From Marinobacter sp. C7 (GTDB taxonomy: Bacteria > Pseudomonadota > Gammaproteobacteria > Pseudomonadales > Oleiphilaceae), in NCBI RefSeq assembly GCF_022343555.1, contig NZ_JAKQZH010000002.1, forward strand, positions 434,001 through 498,000: DNA of 64,000 nt. The letters run 5' to 3'. This document shows positions 20,634 through 29,713 of this stretch, one piece after another (position 1 is the first letter of the stretch; each line of letters begins with the position of its first letter). The position numbers and the translations under genes were made by a program. The notes below the pieces were generated by a model, which was given only the letters and a program-made list of their open reading frames with translations, was not told where the DNA came from and searched no databases.

Positions 20634-23465
20634 GTGGCCCGGAGCCGTCAAAGCAGTCGTCTACCGAGGAACCTCGCAATCGTGGCCCTCGTTCTGGTTG
20701 TCATCTATGCCCTCGTCGGGTTCGCCCTGTTGCCCTGGTGGCTCAAGCGCACCCTTCCGGAGCAGCTGGATCAGCAGATGGGATGGCAGGCAGAGTTGGC
20801 CGATCTGGCCATCAATCCGTTTGCCCTGACCGTGGAAGCGACTCAATTCTCTGCCAACGACGGTGATGGCGAAAAAGTCGTTGGTTTTGATCGTTTGTTT
20901 GTGAACCTCAGTTTCTTCCAGCTGTTCCGGGGCATTGTCGGTTTCCAGGAAATCCGCTTGCAGGAGCCCTACATCCGGGTTGACCTGCTTGAGGACTACA
21001 GCGTCAATTTTGCCCGTGACTGGCAGGCCGCCCATCCGGAATCGGAACAGACGGCTGACCCCGAAGCCGGGGGGGCTGATCAGGACAGCGCGCCTCCGAA
21101 ACTGTTTTTCCAGCAGCTGGCCATCGATGGGGGTGAACTCCTGTTCCGGGATTTCAGCCAGGCAGAGCCGGCCGAGTTCCGGATTACGCCCCTGGACCTT
21201 TCGCTCAATGAGCTGGCTACCTGGCCGAGAGAAGAGGGTGACAGCAACTACTACCTGCTGGCGGCCATCGGCAGCCAGACAGTGGAGTGGCAGGGTGATC
21301 TGAGCGTCACGCCACTCTATTCCCGGGGCAATCTGCGCATTGCCGATATCAGTTATGAAACCCTCGAACATTTCCTGGCACCTTACCTGCCATACGACCT
21401 GCGCGGTGGCAGTGTCACTGTTCGTTCCGACTACGAGTTCCAGGCCGGTGACGTGTTCTACCTGGCTACCGAGAACGGCGAACTCTCGCTTGCGGACCTG
21501 GCTGTAGCGCTTGACCCGGAGTCGGAGGCTGCCAGGCTCACGACCGACCGCATCGGCGTTGATCAGGTCGGTTTTGACCTGACGGCCCGGGAGGCCCGGA
21601 TCGGGCAGGTAACTGTCGATAACCTGGATCTGGCCATCGCCCGCGATTCCGCGGGGGTGATCGACTGGCTTGCACCGCTGGCAGGTGACGAGCCCGGCGA
21701 CGGCCCTGACGAACCGTTGCCTGAGGCGGCGGCCGACACCCGGCCGTTCCGGTGGTCGGTCGATGGCATCCGCGTGGCCCGCTCCGCGGTGCGCTGGCAG
21801 GATCGCGTGCCCGACACTGAGGCAGACCTCCGGCTACAGGAGCTATCGCTTTCCACAGGAACGCTGAGTCACCGGCTGGAAGAGCCGATCAGCTATGATG
21901 TCAGTGCCAGCCTGGCCAGCGGTGGGCGCCTGTCGCTCCAGGGCCAGGTTACCGCCGCCCCCTTCACCTTCGAAGCAGCCGTGTCCGGATCGGAGGTCGC
22001 CTTGTCCGCCTTTGAGCCCTATCTGCAGCAGGGAGCGAATCTGAATGTCGTCAGCGGCCAGCTGGGCTTTGATGGCAATCTGGATCTGGACAGCCAACAG
22101 GAGCCCATGACCGGGACCTTCAGCGGTACTGCCGAGGTCAGCAATCTTAATCTTCGACTGACCGGCCAGCAGGATCGGTTGCTGTCCTGGCAGACGCTAC
22201 GCCTGGCCCCCATTGAGTACAATGTCAGCCCGGCCCGCCTTGAAATCGGGACGGTCAGCGTGGTTCAGCCGGTGGCCAACATTGTTCGCGGCTCTGATGC
22301 CATCCACAACGTCGAGCGGATTCCGGTGTCTGCCGGTGCGGCGCCAACGGGCCCCGGAGCAGACGAACCAGCCGGTTCCGGAAACGGCCAGCCCGCCCTG
22401 ATCTTCCGCATCGGAGAGCTGGCGATCGAGAACGGAGCCGTGGCCTATACCGACCGGACCCTGAGCCCTGCGTTCACGACATCCTTTGACGAGCTTTCCG
22501 GCTCGGTCATCGGAATCAGCAATATTCCGCCCCAACAGGGTAAGGTTTCCCTCAAAGGGAGGGTAGGCCGGGTCGGCAACCTGGAGTTCCGGGGCACCCT
22601 CGGCACGCTGGGAACCGATGACGTCAGCGATCTCACCCTGGCGATGGACAACCTCTCCCTACCGGAGCTGTCGCCCTACTTCGGCCGCTATCTCGGCTAC
22701 GGCGTTGACAGCGGCAAGCTGAACCTGGACCTCGATTACGAGATTGCAGGTAGCCGGATTGACGCCTCCAATATGGTCGTTATGGACCGGCTGGAGCTGG
22801 GCCAGGCGGTAGCCAGCGATGAGGCCGTCAATGCGCCGGTCAAACTGGGCCTCGCACTGCTGCGGGATCGGGACGGTGTCATCGAGGTGGATCTTCCGAT
22901 CAGTGGCGATCTGTCTGATCCGGAGTTCAGCGTCGGCCAGGTGGTCATGCGTGCGTTCGTGAATCTGTTGGTGAAAGCCGCCGCTTCACCGTTCAGTATG
23001 CTCGGTTCGATCGCGGAGATGGCTGGCCTGAGCGGGGAAGATCTTGGCCAGGTCAGTTTTGTACCGGGCAGCGTCAAGCTGGCAGAGGGTGAGGCCGCCA
23101 AGCTGTCGGCGCTGGCCGATGCCCTGCGCGAGCGCCCTGAATTACTGCTGAATGTGCGGGGTGCGGTATCACCGGAAACCGACGGCCTGGCCCTGTTGCG
23201 GGAGGAGCTCACCGATGGCGGGCAGAAGGAACTCTCCGAGGAGGCCTGGGCACGCGCACGTGAGGCGTATCTTTCGGGTGAACGGTCGCTGTCGCCGGAG
23301 GCTCTCAATAACCTGGCCCGGGATCGCGGCCTGGCCGTGCGCCAGTTGCTGACCGATACCCAGGAGGTTCCGGGCGACCAGCTGTTCCTGCTGGATCCCG
23401 CCCGGAATGCGACGGTCGGTGCCGAAGGCAATGTGGTGGTGTCTTTTACCCTGGATGTCCGTTGA
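20634..23465 (+). CDS. DUF748 / AsmA-like large envelope protein
   Basis: This 943-residue protein has one N-terminal membrane anchor (IVALVLVVIYALVGFALLPWW) and a long periplasmic beta-rich body typical of DUF748/AsmA-like proteins (repeated sheets such as LAIARDSAGVIDWLAPL and the conserved core RDRDGVIEVDLPISGDLSDPEF). AsmA-like proteins are linked to lipid transport to the outer membrane. The C-terminus has a short OmpA-like segment with a helix-rich tail. I chose the GTG start at 20634 because GGAG lies upstream; the ATG at 20574 is less likely. Confidence 0.85.
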   Translation: MARSRQSSRLPRNLAIVALVLVVIYALVGFALLPWWLKRTLPEQLDQQMGWQAELADLAINPFALTVEATQFSANDGDGEKVVGFDRLFVNLSFFQLFRGIVGFQEIRLQEPYIRVDLLEDYSVNFARDWQAAHPESEQTADPEAGGADQDSAPPKLFFQQLAIDGGELLFRDFSQAEPAEFRITPLDLSLNELATWPREEGDSNYYLLAAIGSQTVEWQGDLSVTPLYSRGNLRIADISYETLEHFLAPYLPYDLRGGSVTVRSDYEFQAGDVFYLATENGELSLADLAVALDPESEAARLTTDRIGVDQVGFDLTAREARIGQVTVDNLDLAIARDSAGVIDWLAPLAGDEPGDGPDEPLPEAAADTRPFRWSVDGIRVARSAVRWQDRVPDTEADLRLQELSLSTGTLSHRLEEPISYDVSASLASGGRLSLQGQVTAAPFTFEAAVSGSEVALSAFEPYLQQGANLNVVSGQLGFDGNLDLDSQQEPMTGTFSGTAEVSNLNLRLTGQQDRLLSWQTLRLAPIEYNVSPARLEIGTVSVVQPVANIVRGSDAIHNVERIPVSAGAAPTGPGADEPAGSGNGQPALIFRIGELAIENGAVAYTDRTLSPAFTTSFDELSGSVIGISNIPPQQGKVSLKGRVGRVGNLEFRGTLGTLGTDDVSDLTLAMDNLSLPELSPYFGRYLGYGVDSGKLNLDLDYEIAGSRIDASNMVVMDRLELGQAVASDEAVNAPVKLGLALLRDRDGVIEVDLPISGDLSDPEFSVGQVVMRAFVNLLVKAAASPFSMLGSIAEMAGLSGEDLGQVSFVPGSVKLAEGEAAKLSALADALRERPELLLNVRGAVSPETDGLALLREELTDGGQKELSEEAWARAREAYLSGERSLSPEALNNLARDRGLAVRQLLTDTQEVPGDQLFLLDPARNATVGAEGNVVVSFTLDVR

Positions 23466-23473
23466 GCATTACT

Positions 23474-24325
23474 TCAGTCTTCGCCGGAGTTGGAGACCAG
23501 GGTGGGTGGCAACTCGAGCCCCCATTTCTTCACCAGGCTCTGATACCGCCCGCGTTCGAGCAGGGGCTCCAGGAGGTCCATCATGTCTCCGGCGGTGACG
23601 GGACCTTCCGGATGCGTGATGATGCTGAGCTGGTAGGTCTGGTCCGGCTGTTCTGAAATCAGAAACCTGTCCCGGTCCTCCGGATGTTGTGCCAGATGCA
23701 TTTGCAGGTAGGAGTCGTTGACGATCGCCACCTCTGCCACCGAGGGGCGGTCTGCCTTGATCAGCTTGAGGTTCCGGCTGACACTGTCTGAAAATTCGAT
23801 ATTGAAGCGTTTTTCCAGCTCTAACGGATTGGTTTCCATCCCGGCAAAGCCGTAATGGTAGCCCGAGAGCGCAACAATATTGCGCTGGCTGAGGTTGTCG
23901 AAGAAAGTCCGATCCCGTCCGGGCTTGTTCAGGGCGACGTAAAGATCCTCGTCCATAAGCACCGGGGGACTGATCAGCGCCTGTTTGTCCTGCCATTCCC
24001 AGGCCGGACTCTCAAAGAAGATGACGTCATACAGGTGCGCGTCGAAATCCAGGTAACGGCGTTTCGGCGACGTGTGAAAAACCCGGAAAGTGACATCTGG
24101 ATTAACGCTTTCCAGTTCTTTGAACAGGTCTCCCAGAAAGCCCTCGACCTTTGGGCCTTCGGTGATCCGGGCGACGGGAGGAAAATCGTAGACACCCACA
24201 ACGATGTCCGTGCCGGCAAGTGCGGTTGGAAGGGAAGCCAGTGACAACAGGGCGAGGACCACAGCCTTGCCAAGACATCGGATTCGAGGCACGTATACTC
24301 TACCTTTCGGGCGCAATACATTCAT
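23474..24325 (-). CDS. Periplasmic substrate-binding protein (SBP_bac_3-like)
   Basis: This is an exported protein with a hydrophobic signal (AVVLALLSLASLPTALAG) and an amino-acid-type periplasmic binding fold (IVVGVYDFPPVARI, then the conserved C-terminal LLERGRYQSLVKKWG). There are no ABC partner genes nearby, so it may be an orphan sensor or a binding protein for another system. The start is uncertain: ATG at 24325 or GTG at 24292, the latter with an AAAGG site. It is convergent with the DUF748 gene. Confidence 0.7.
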   Translation of the reverse strand: MNVLRPKGRVYVPRIRCLGKAVVLALLSLASLPTALAGTDIVVGVYDFPPVARITEGPKVEGFLGDLFKELESVNPDVTFRVFHTSPKRRYLDFDAHLYDVIFFESPAWEWQDKQALISPPVLMDEDLYVALNKPGRDRTFFDNLSQRNIVALSGYHYGFAGMETNPLELEKRFNIEFSDSVSRNLKLIKADRPSVAEVAIVNDSYLQMHLAQHPEDRDRFLISEQPDQTYQLSIITHPEGPVTAGDMMDLLEPLLERGRYQSLVKKWGLELPPTLVSNSGED

Positions 24326-24403
24326 GGGCTCTAAAGCTAACACGCAGATACCTGAAATCGGTTTCAAGAATTATTAAATTTTGATAGAGAAAGGATCAGG
24401 CAT

Positions 24404-25000
24404 ATGGCAGCCATGGTAAGCCACTTCTTCGCCTATGTTTCTCGCCTGCGCTGGATCAAGCGCTGGGGGCTGATGCGCAATGCCATCGAGGAGAACGTTG
24501 CCACCCACTCCTGGGAGGTGGCTACCCTCGCCCATGCCCTGGCGATCCTTCGCAACCACCGGTTTGGCGGCAGCGTCAATGCAGATCGTATTGCCGCCGC
24601 GGCGCTCTATCACGATGCTACCGAGGTCATCACCGGCGACATGCCGACACCGGTGAAGTATCACTCCAGGGTCATGCGCGAAGCCTTCGGCGACATTGAA
24701 CACAAGGCCGAGGCGGAGTTGCTGGCTCTGCTGCCGGAAGACCTGCAGGAACCGTTTGCGCCCTACCTTCGGGAATCCCGGCTCGGCCGGGAAGAGAAGG
24801 AGCTGATCAAGGCGGCGGACCGGCTGTCGGCCTGGCTCAAGTGTCAGGCGGAGATCCGGGCGGGAAACCAGGAGTTCGGACCGGCTGCCAGCCAGATCCG
24901 GCAACGGCTTGAACAGGACGGGTTGCCGGAAGTGCAGTATTTCCTGCAGGTTTTCGCCCCCAGCTATGACCAGCCCCTGGATAACCTTCTGGGCGACTGA
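24404..25000 (+). CDS. 5'-deoxynucleotidase YfbR-like (HD domain)
   Basis: This HD-domain phosphohydrolase removes phosphate from deoxyribonucleoside 5'-monophosphates. The 198-residue protein has the HD metal ligands: NVATHSWEV (His), LYHDATEV (His-Asp) and AADRLSAWLK (Asp), in normal YfbR order. An AGGA site precedes the ATG at 24404. It is divergent from the binding-protein gene. Confidence 0.9.
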   Translation: MAAMVSHFFAYVSRLRWIKRWGLMRNAIEENVATHSWEVATLAHALAILRNHRFGGSVNADRIAAAALYHDATEVITGDMPTPVKYHSRVMREAFGDIEHKAEAELLALLPEDLQEPFAPYLRESRLGREEKELIKAADRLSAWLKCQAEIRAGNQEFGPAASQIRQRLEQDGLPEVQYFLQVFAPSYDQPLDNLLGD

Positions 25001-25118
25001 CCCCATTGCCTGCGGCAGAGAGCAAATGCTGCCATAGGCTCGGCAGTGTCCGCCGCCTAAAGTGGTTTTCCACAGCAGTTCTGCTATACAAGGAAAACCA
25101 CCAGAAGAGGCTTCCGCC

Positions 25119-25934
25119 ATGAAGGATCTCGAAAACAAAGTCGCCGTTGTCACCGGGGCAGGCTCCGGTATCGGCCGCTCCCTTGCCAGGGCCCTGGCGG
25201 CCCGTGGCTGCAAACTGGCCCTCTCGGACGTGAATGAATCCGGCCTGGCGGACACCGTCGCCGAACTCAAGGGCAAGGACGTTCGCACCTATCTGCTGGA
25301 TGTGTCCAACCGTGATGCCATCTACGCTCACGCGGAAGAGGTGGTCCGGGACTTCGGGCAGGTCAACCTGGTGATCAATAACGCCGGCGTGGCCCTGTCT
25401 GCCTCGGTCCGGGAAATGACCGACGAAGATTTCAAATGGATCATGGATATCGATTTCTGGGGCGTCGCCCATGGCACCCGGGCTTTCCTGCCGCACCTGA
25501 TTGCCTCCGGCGACGGTCACGTGGTGAACATTTCCAGCGTCTTCGGCCTGATCGGCGTGCCCAAGCAGAGTGCCTACAACGCTGCCAAGTTTGCGGTGCG
25601 CGGGTTCACCGAGTCCCTGCGTCAGGAAATGAAGCTCGAGGGCCAGCCGGTATCGGTCAGCTGCGTCCACCCGGGTGGCATCCGGACCAACATCGCCAAC
25701 TCCGCCCGGATGGGCAAATCCGAGAATGGCGAGGCCCAGCGCAAGGGGTTCGACAAGCTGGCCATGACCACCCCGGACAAGGCGGCAGAGATCATCGTCA
25801 GGGGCATCCTTCGGGATGAATCCCGGATCCTGGTGGGGCCGGACGCCTGGGGCATCGACGCCATCAACCGTCTGCTCGGCTCTGCCTACCAGCCCTTGGT
25901 GGAGCGCTTCTCCCGCAAGAACCTGTACATCTGA
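25119..25934 (+). CDS. Short-chain dehydrogenase/reductase (SDR)
   Basis: This classical SDR of 271 residues has the TGAGSGIG cofactor loop, NNAGVA, catalytic SSVFG (Ser) and YNAAK (Tyr-x3-Lys). The aspartate after the second strand (SDVNESG) favours NAD(H). The C-terminal part is acidic-basic and longer than the core, as in the lipid-acting SDRs of marine bacteria; the substrate is not known. An AGAGG site precedes the ATG at 25119. Confidence 0.88.
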   Translation: MKDLENKVAVVTGAGSGIGRSLARALAARGCKLALSDVNESGLADTVAELKGKDVRTYLLDVSNRDAIYAHAEEVVRDFGQVNLVINNAGVALSASVREMTDEDFKWIMDIDFWGVAHGTRAFLPHLIASGDGHVVNISSVFGLIGVPKQSAYNAAKFAVRGFTESLRQEMKLEGQPVSVSCVHPGGIRTNIANSARMGKSENGEAQRKGFDKLAMTTPDKAAEIIVRGILRDESRILVGPDAWGIDAINRLLGSAYQPLVERFSRKNLYI

Positions 25935-26060
25935 TCTCCGGGATCAGCCGTTAGCCGGTGTGAGTGAAGTCGCCGGCAGAGGAATCGGGCGTCTGGCACC
26001 GGCGCCTGATTCCGGTATCCTTGGGGATAGATCCGGAACCCTCAGGAAGTCACCAAGCCC

Positions 26061-26849
26061 ATGTGCGAACTGCTGGCCATGAGTGCCAATACCCCCACCG
26101 ATCTGTGCTTCAGCTTTACCGGCCTGACCCGCCGGGGCGGTGAAACCGGCCCGCACAAGGACGGTTGGGGCGTGGCCTTCTATGAAGGCAAGGGGGTCCG
26201 AGCCTTCCACGACGCCGACGCCAGCGCCAATTCCCGGATTGCCGAGGTAGTGCAGACCCATCCCATCAAGAGTGAAGTGGCGATCTGCCACATCCGGCAG
26301 GCCAACGTCGGTTCCATCTGCCTGGCCAATACCCACCCGTTCATGCGGGAGTTGTGGGGTCGTTACTGGGTCTTTGCCCACAATGGCCAGCTAAGTCACT
26401 TCAGCGGTTCCAAAGGCTTTTACGAGCCCGTTGGTACCACCGACAGCGAGGCGCTGTTCTGCGATATCCTCAACCATCTGCGCGGGGGCTGTGACCGGGA
26501 TTGCCCTACGGAAAAAATCGTTCGGCGCCTGGTCAGCCTCTCCCGCGACTACGCCAGGCAGGGCGTGTTCAACCTGTTGCTCAGCAACGGGGATTGGCTG
26601 TTCACCTATTGCACGACGAAAATGGCCAGCATTACCCGGCGGGCGCCGTTTGGCCCGGCCCGGTTGAAGGATGCCGATGTGACGGTTGATTTCGAGGCGG
26701 AAACGACGCCGAATGACATCGTCAGCGTGATTGTGACCGAGCCGCTCACCACCGATGAGACCTGGGATATCTACCAGCCCGGGGAATGGCGGCTCTGGCG
26801 CAAGGGAGAGGTGGTACAGTCGGGCCTGGCGCCTGCCCGGCCCGACTGA
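26061..26849 (+). CDS. Class II glutamine amidotransferase (YafJ-like)
   Basis: This N-terminal-nucleophile Ntn-hydrolase begins Met-Cys, with Cys2 as the nucleophile released by Met removal. The 262-residue protein shows GWGVAFYEG, ICHIRQANVG, NTHPF and FAHNGQL, the glutaminase core of GATase_4/YafJ proteins. There is no synthase domain, so the ammonia acceptor is unknown. A terminator hairpin overlaps its last codons. Confidence 0.9.
   Translation: MCELLAMSANTPTDLCFSFTGLTRRGGETGPHKDGWGVAFYEGKGVRAFHDADASANSRIAEVVQTHPIKSEVAICHIRQANVGSICLANTHPFMRELWGRYWVFAHNGQLSHFSGSKGFYEPVGTTDSEALFCDILNHLRGGCDRDCPTEKIVRRLVSLSRDYARQGVFNLLLSNGDWLFTYCTTKMASITRRAPFGPARLKDADVTVDFEAETTPNDIVSVIVTEPLTTDETWDIYQPGEWRLWRKGEVVQSGLAPARPD
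26817..26848. terminator. Bidirectional terminator between convergent genes
   Basis: CAGTCGGGCC and GGCCCGACTG form a perfect 10-bp stem with a 12-base loop, lying over the last codons of the amidotransferase gene. TTTT follows a few bases later. It is well placed to end both this gene and the convergent hydrolase gene. Confidence 0.6.
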
Positions 26850-26856
26850 CCCCGTT

Positions 26857-27747
26857 TTACTGCAGCGTGCGACGGTTACCGTTGCGGTACTGGGGCGCGA
26901 TGTGAGCGAGGACCTGCTCCTTGAACTGCGCAATCAACTCGCTGTTATCGTGATCCCAGGGATGGAACCCCGGCTTGAAATACTCCAGCCAGGTGGGAAT
27001 CAGGCTGGAGAAGGTGCCGTTTTTGCCCCACATGCGCCATAGGCCTTTGCCGGCGTCCTTTACGGAGAAGTTCTTCCAGTCGTTCAGCATCATCCGTGTG
27101 GTGAAGTAGGTAGCCATCACACCCAGCGCTGCAGTGCTGAACGCCAGATAGAAGGAGCGTTCGGCGTAGGTGCCGCCGACCTGCTGGAACACGTCGAAGG
27201 TGACTGCCTTGTGCTCTGTCTCCTCGATGGCATGCCACACCCACAGCGGTCGCATGGATTCGTGCATGTCCTCGCGTACGTCATCGCGGGCCAGCAGCAT
27301 ATCCGCCATCATCGCGGTCATGTGCTCAAGGGCACAGGTAATCGCCAACCGGTGGCGTTTGGGCAGTTTGCTTGCGATACCCAGGACAACCTCCAGGTGT
27401 TTCTCCATGTCCTCTACCGGCATGCCCTGATCGCGCACATGCTGGTTCATGGCAATGTGTTCCAGCGAATGCATGGCTTCCTGGCCGATAAAGCCCCGGA
27501 CTTCTCCCTTGAGCTTGGGATCGGTGATCTGGTCGCGAAACTCGCGGACTGAATCCACAAAGAACTGCTCGCCCTGGGGGAACAGTACGGACAGTGCATT
27601 CATCATATGGCTCAGAAGGTAATTGTCACTGAGCCAGTAACGGGGGACCTGTTCGCCGAACTCAAACCCCATCCGCTGCGGTTTGATGGCGACGTGGTCC
27701 GGAGTCTGGGATGCCGGAGTGGTTCCGGCGGTTTTGGTATTCAGCAT
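26857..27747 (-). CDS. Predicted metal-dependent hydrolase (PF10118-like)
   Basis: This 296-residue soluble protein is rich in helix and carries histidine/glutamate clusters expected of the PF10118 di-metal fold (HSLEHIAMNQH about residue 94, WVWHAIEETEHKAVTFD about residue 168). Members are often annotated as metal-dependent hydrolases, with unproven activity. It is divergent from an AraC-type regulator gene, which may control it. A hydrophobic stretch near residue 205 could be a membrane-contact helix. Confidence 0.75.
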   Translation of the reverse strand: MLNTKTAGTTPASQTPDHVAIKPQRMGFEFGEQVPRYWLSDNYLLSHMMNALSVLFPQGEQFFVDSVREFRDQITDPKLKGEVRGFIGQEAMHSLEHIAMNQHVRDQGMPVEDMEKHLEVVLGIASKLPKRHRLAITCALEHMTAMMADMLLARDDVREDMHESMRPLWVWHAIEETEHKAVTFDVFQQVGGTYAERSFYLAFSTAALGVMATYFTTRMMLNDWKNFSVKDAGKGLWRMWGKNGTFSSLIPTWLEYFKPGFHPWDHDNSELIAQFKEQVLAHIAPQYRNGNRRTLQ

Positions 27748-27977
27748 GGTGCTACTCCTCTGCGCTCACACGCTTTGGCCGATGTCATGGCACCAGTGTG
27801 CGCCCGTCAACGGAACGGCTGAATGCTCGAACGGGACGGCCATCATTCAGGATGGGACAGCCACCCGCTCGCGATTGACTCGCGTGACGCTGCGGGAGGG
27901 GCATGTGGCCCCACTGTCGGGGCCTGTGGCTTCTGATAGAGTCGGGACATATCAGACAAAACAATCAGGAACCGTTT

Positions 27978-29084
27978 ATGGCAACAGGCACCCCGGACAG
28001 AGAGCGGCAGATGCTCGGTTTTTTCCTGGTTCCCGGCGTGTACCTCCGGGTGCTGGCAGAAACCGTCCGGAAACTGGGCCACAATGATCGCCCGCTGTAC
28101 GAGGGGCTGAATTTCACCCCCAGCGACCTCAAAACGAACGACAGCCGGGTGTTTGTCACTGACGCCATCATCATGGCGCAGCGGGCCCGGGAGCTGGCCG
28201 GCAGCGAAGGACTGAGCTTTGCCCTCGCCCGGGAACTGCGACTGACCATTCACGGAACCCTTGGTTTTGCAGCACTCACCAGTCCCACCTTCGAAGGGGC
28301 GCTGGACTCCGTGCGCCGCTACCTGCAACTGCGGGCTCCGTTCCTGACCATGAACCAGGCCCTGGCCGGGGATCAGGTACTGGTGCAACTGTGCACCGAA
28401 TTCGAAGTGCCGGAGTTGTATGCCTTCCTGGCGGAAACCGTCAGCGCGACGCTGATCCTGCTGACCGAACAGTTGCTCGACCGGGAAGACGCCGAAGCCC
28501 GGGGCTTCGCACTGGAAGATGGCAAGCTACCGGGCGTATCCGTCCACCTGAGCGCGCCGGAACCGTCGTACTACCGCAAGTTCGCCAATGATTTGCCGGT
28601 GCGCTTTGAGTACGGTCAGCCGGAAGAAATGATGATCTTCCCGAAGACCATGCTGGACGTCCGCATGCGTCTGGCCGATGCCGACGCCTCCGCCATGGCG
28701 CGGGAACAATGCGAGTTCGAGCTGCAGAAAGCCCTGAAAGAACAGGGCGACATCGCCCTGGCGGTCCGCAACATGCTGCGCATGACGCCCGGCCCACTGC
28801 CGTCACTGGAGGCCATGGCTGACCGTTTCTGCGTCTCCTCCCGAACCCTGAAACGGCGGCTGGCGGACAAGGACACCAGCTACCGGGAAATCCTCGAAGC
28901 GGTGCTCAAGGACCGGGCCATCCAGCTGCTGCGTTACACCAACCAGTCCGTCAGCGAGATCGCCTACGAACTGGGCTACGCCGACCTGTCCAACTTCAGC
29001 CGGGCGTTTCGAAAGTGGACAGGAAAGTCAGCCAGCGAATTCAGGGAGGGCGGCCCCGACCCGGCGCCAGAGGTCGGTCCGTGA
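27978..29084 (+). CDS. AraC-family transcriptional regulator (Arabinose_bd + HTH_18)
   Basis: This 368-residue protein resembles the OruR/ArgR-like AraC group: an N-terminal effector domain (about 1-200, the Arabinose_bd type) and a C-terminal HTH_18 with two helix-turn-helices (MADRFCVSSRTLKRRL and SVSEIAYELGYADLSNFSRAFRKWTG). The effector is not known. It is divergent from the metal-dependent hydrolase gene. The start at 27978 lies after in-frame upstream codons to 27903 that lack support. Confidence 0.85.
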   Translation: MATGTPDRERQMLGFFLVPGVYLRVLAETVRKLGHNDRPLYEGLNFTPSDLKTNDSRVFVTDAIIMAQRARELAGSEGLSFALARELRLTIHGTLGFAALTSPTFEGALDSVRRYLQLRAPFLTMNQALAGDQVLVQLCTEFEVPELYAFLAETVSATLILLTEQLLDREDAEARGFALEDGKLPGVSVHLSAPEPSYYRKFANDLPVRFEYGQPEEMMIFPKTMLDVRMRLADADASAMAREQCEFELQKALKEQGDIALAVRNMLRMTPGPLPSLEAMADRFCVSSRTLKRRLADKDTSYREILEAVLKDRAIQLLRYTNQSVSEIAYELGYADLSNFSRAFRKWTGKSASEFREGGPDPAPEVGP

Positions 29085-29133
29085 TACGAGAGCTTAAATC
29101 GGAATAATCACGGAGTTCGGCAGGACGGGGGGT

Positions 29134-29203
29134 GGGGAGTTTTCCCAGCCGGGAAAATTGTCTGAGCGCAGCGAGTTGTTTTTACCGGCTGGGAAAACTT
29201 CCC
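29134..29203. repeat. Palindromic repeat copy A (conserved loop, variable stem)
   Basis: Two 19-base arms (29134-29152 and 29185-29203, 18 of 19 paired) flank a 32-base loop that holds the core TTGTCTGAGCGMAGCGAGTT shared with copies B and C. It lies in the 221-base gap between the AraC and TM2 genes; nothing else is evident in that gap. Confidence 0.85.
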
Positions 29204-29305
29204 GCCCTCCGGCCCGGCACCAAGGCACAAACCCTCAGACCTTGCTAAATTGAAACCAGGCTCCCATATAACCCCCTGAATCCAAAAAACCACCAGGACG
29301 TGTAA

Positions 29306-29713
29306 ATGACCGACAGACCCAACACCCACAGCAAACTCTTTGGCTACCTCCTCTGGATCTTCGGATTCCTGGGCTCACACCGTTTTTACTACGGCAAGCC
29401 GGTAACCGGAACCATCTGGTTCTTCACCCTGGGCCTGTTCTTCATCGGCTGGATCATCGACCTGTTTCTGATCCCGGCCATGGACCGCGAGGCGGATCTG
29501 CGCTTCCGCGAGGGCGAAATCAGCTACAACATCGCCTGGCTGCTGCTCACCTTCCTTGGTGTCTTCGGCGTACACCGCATGTACATGGGCAAGTGGATAA
29601 CCGGCATCATCTACCTGCTCACCGGCGGTCTGTTCCTGATCGGGATCCTCTATGATTTCTGGACCCTGAACGATCAGATCTCGGTGCGGAACGAAGAACG
29701 CCGCTTCGGCTGA
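29306..29713 (+). CDS. TM2-domain membrane protein (two TM2 units)
   Basis: This 135-residue membrane protein has two TM2 units, each with a G-x-x-G-x-H-R-x-Y-x-G turn between paired helices (FGFLGSHRFYYGK about residue 18, and FLGVFGVHRMYMGK about residue 87). Single-TM2 proteins are common; two in tandem with an internal duplication is less so. Function is unknown. An AGGA site precedes the ATG. Its stop codon abuts that of the convergent wax-ester synthase gene with no gap. Confidence 0.85.
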   Translation: MTDRPNTHSKLFGYLLWIFGFLGSHRFYYGKPVTGTIWFFTLGLFFIGWIIDLFLIPAMDREADLRFREGEISYNIAWLLLTFLGVFGVHRMYMGKWITGIIYLLTGGLFLIGILYDFWTLNDQISVRNEERRFG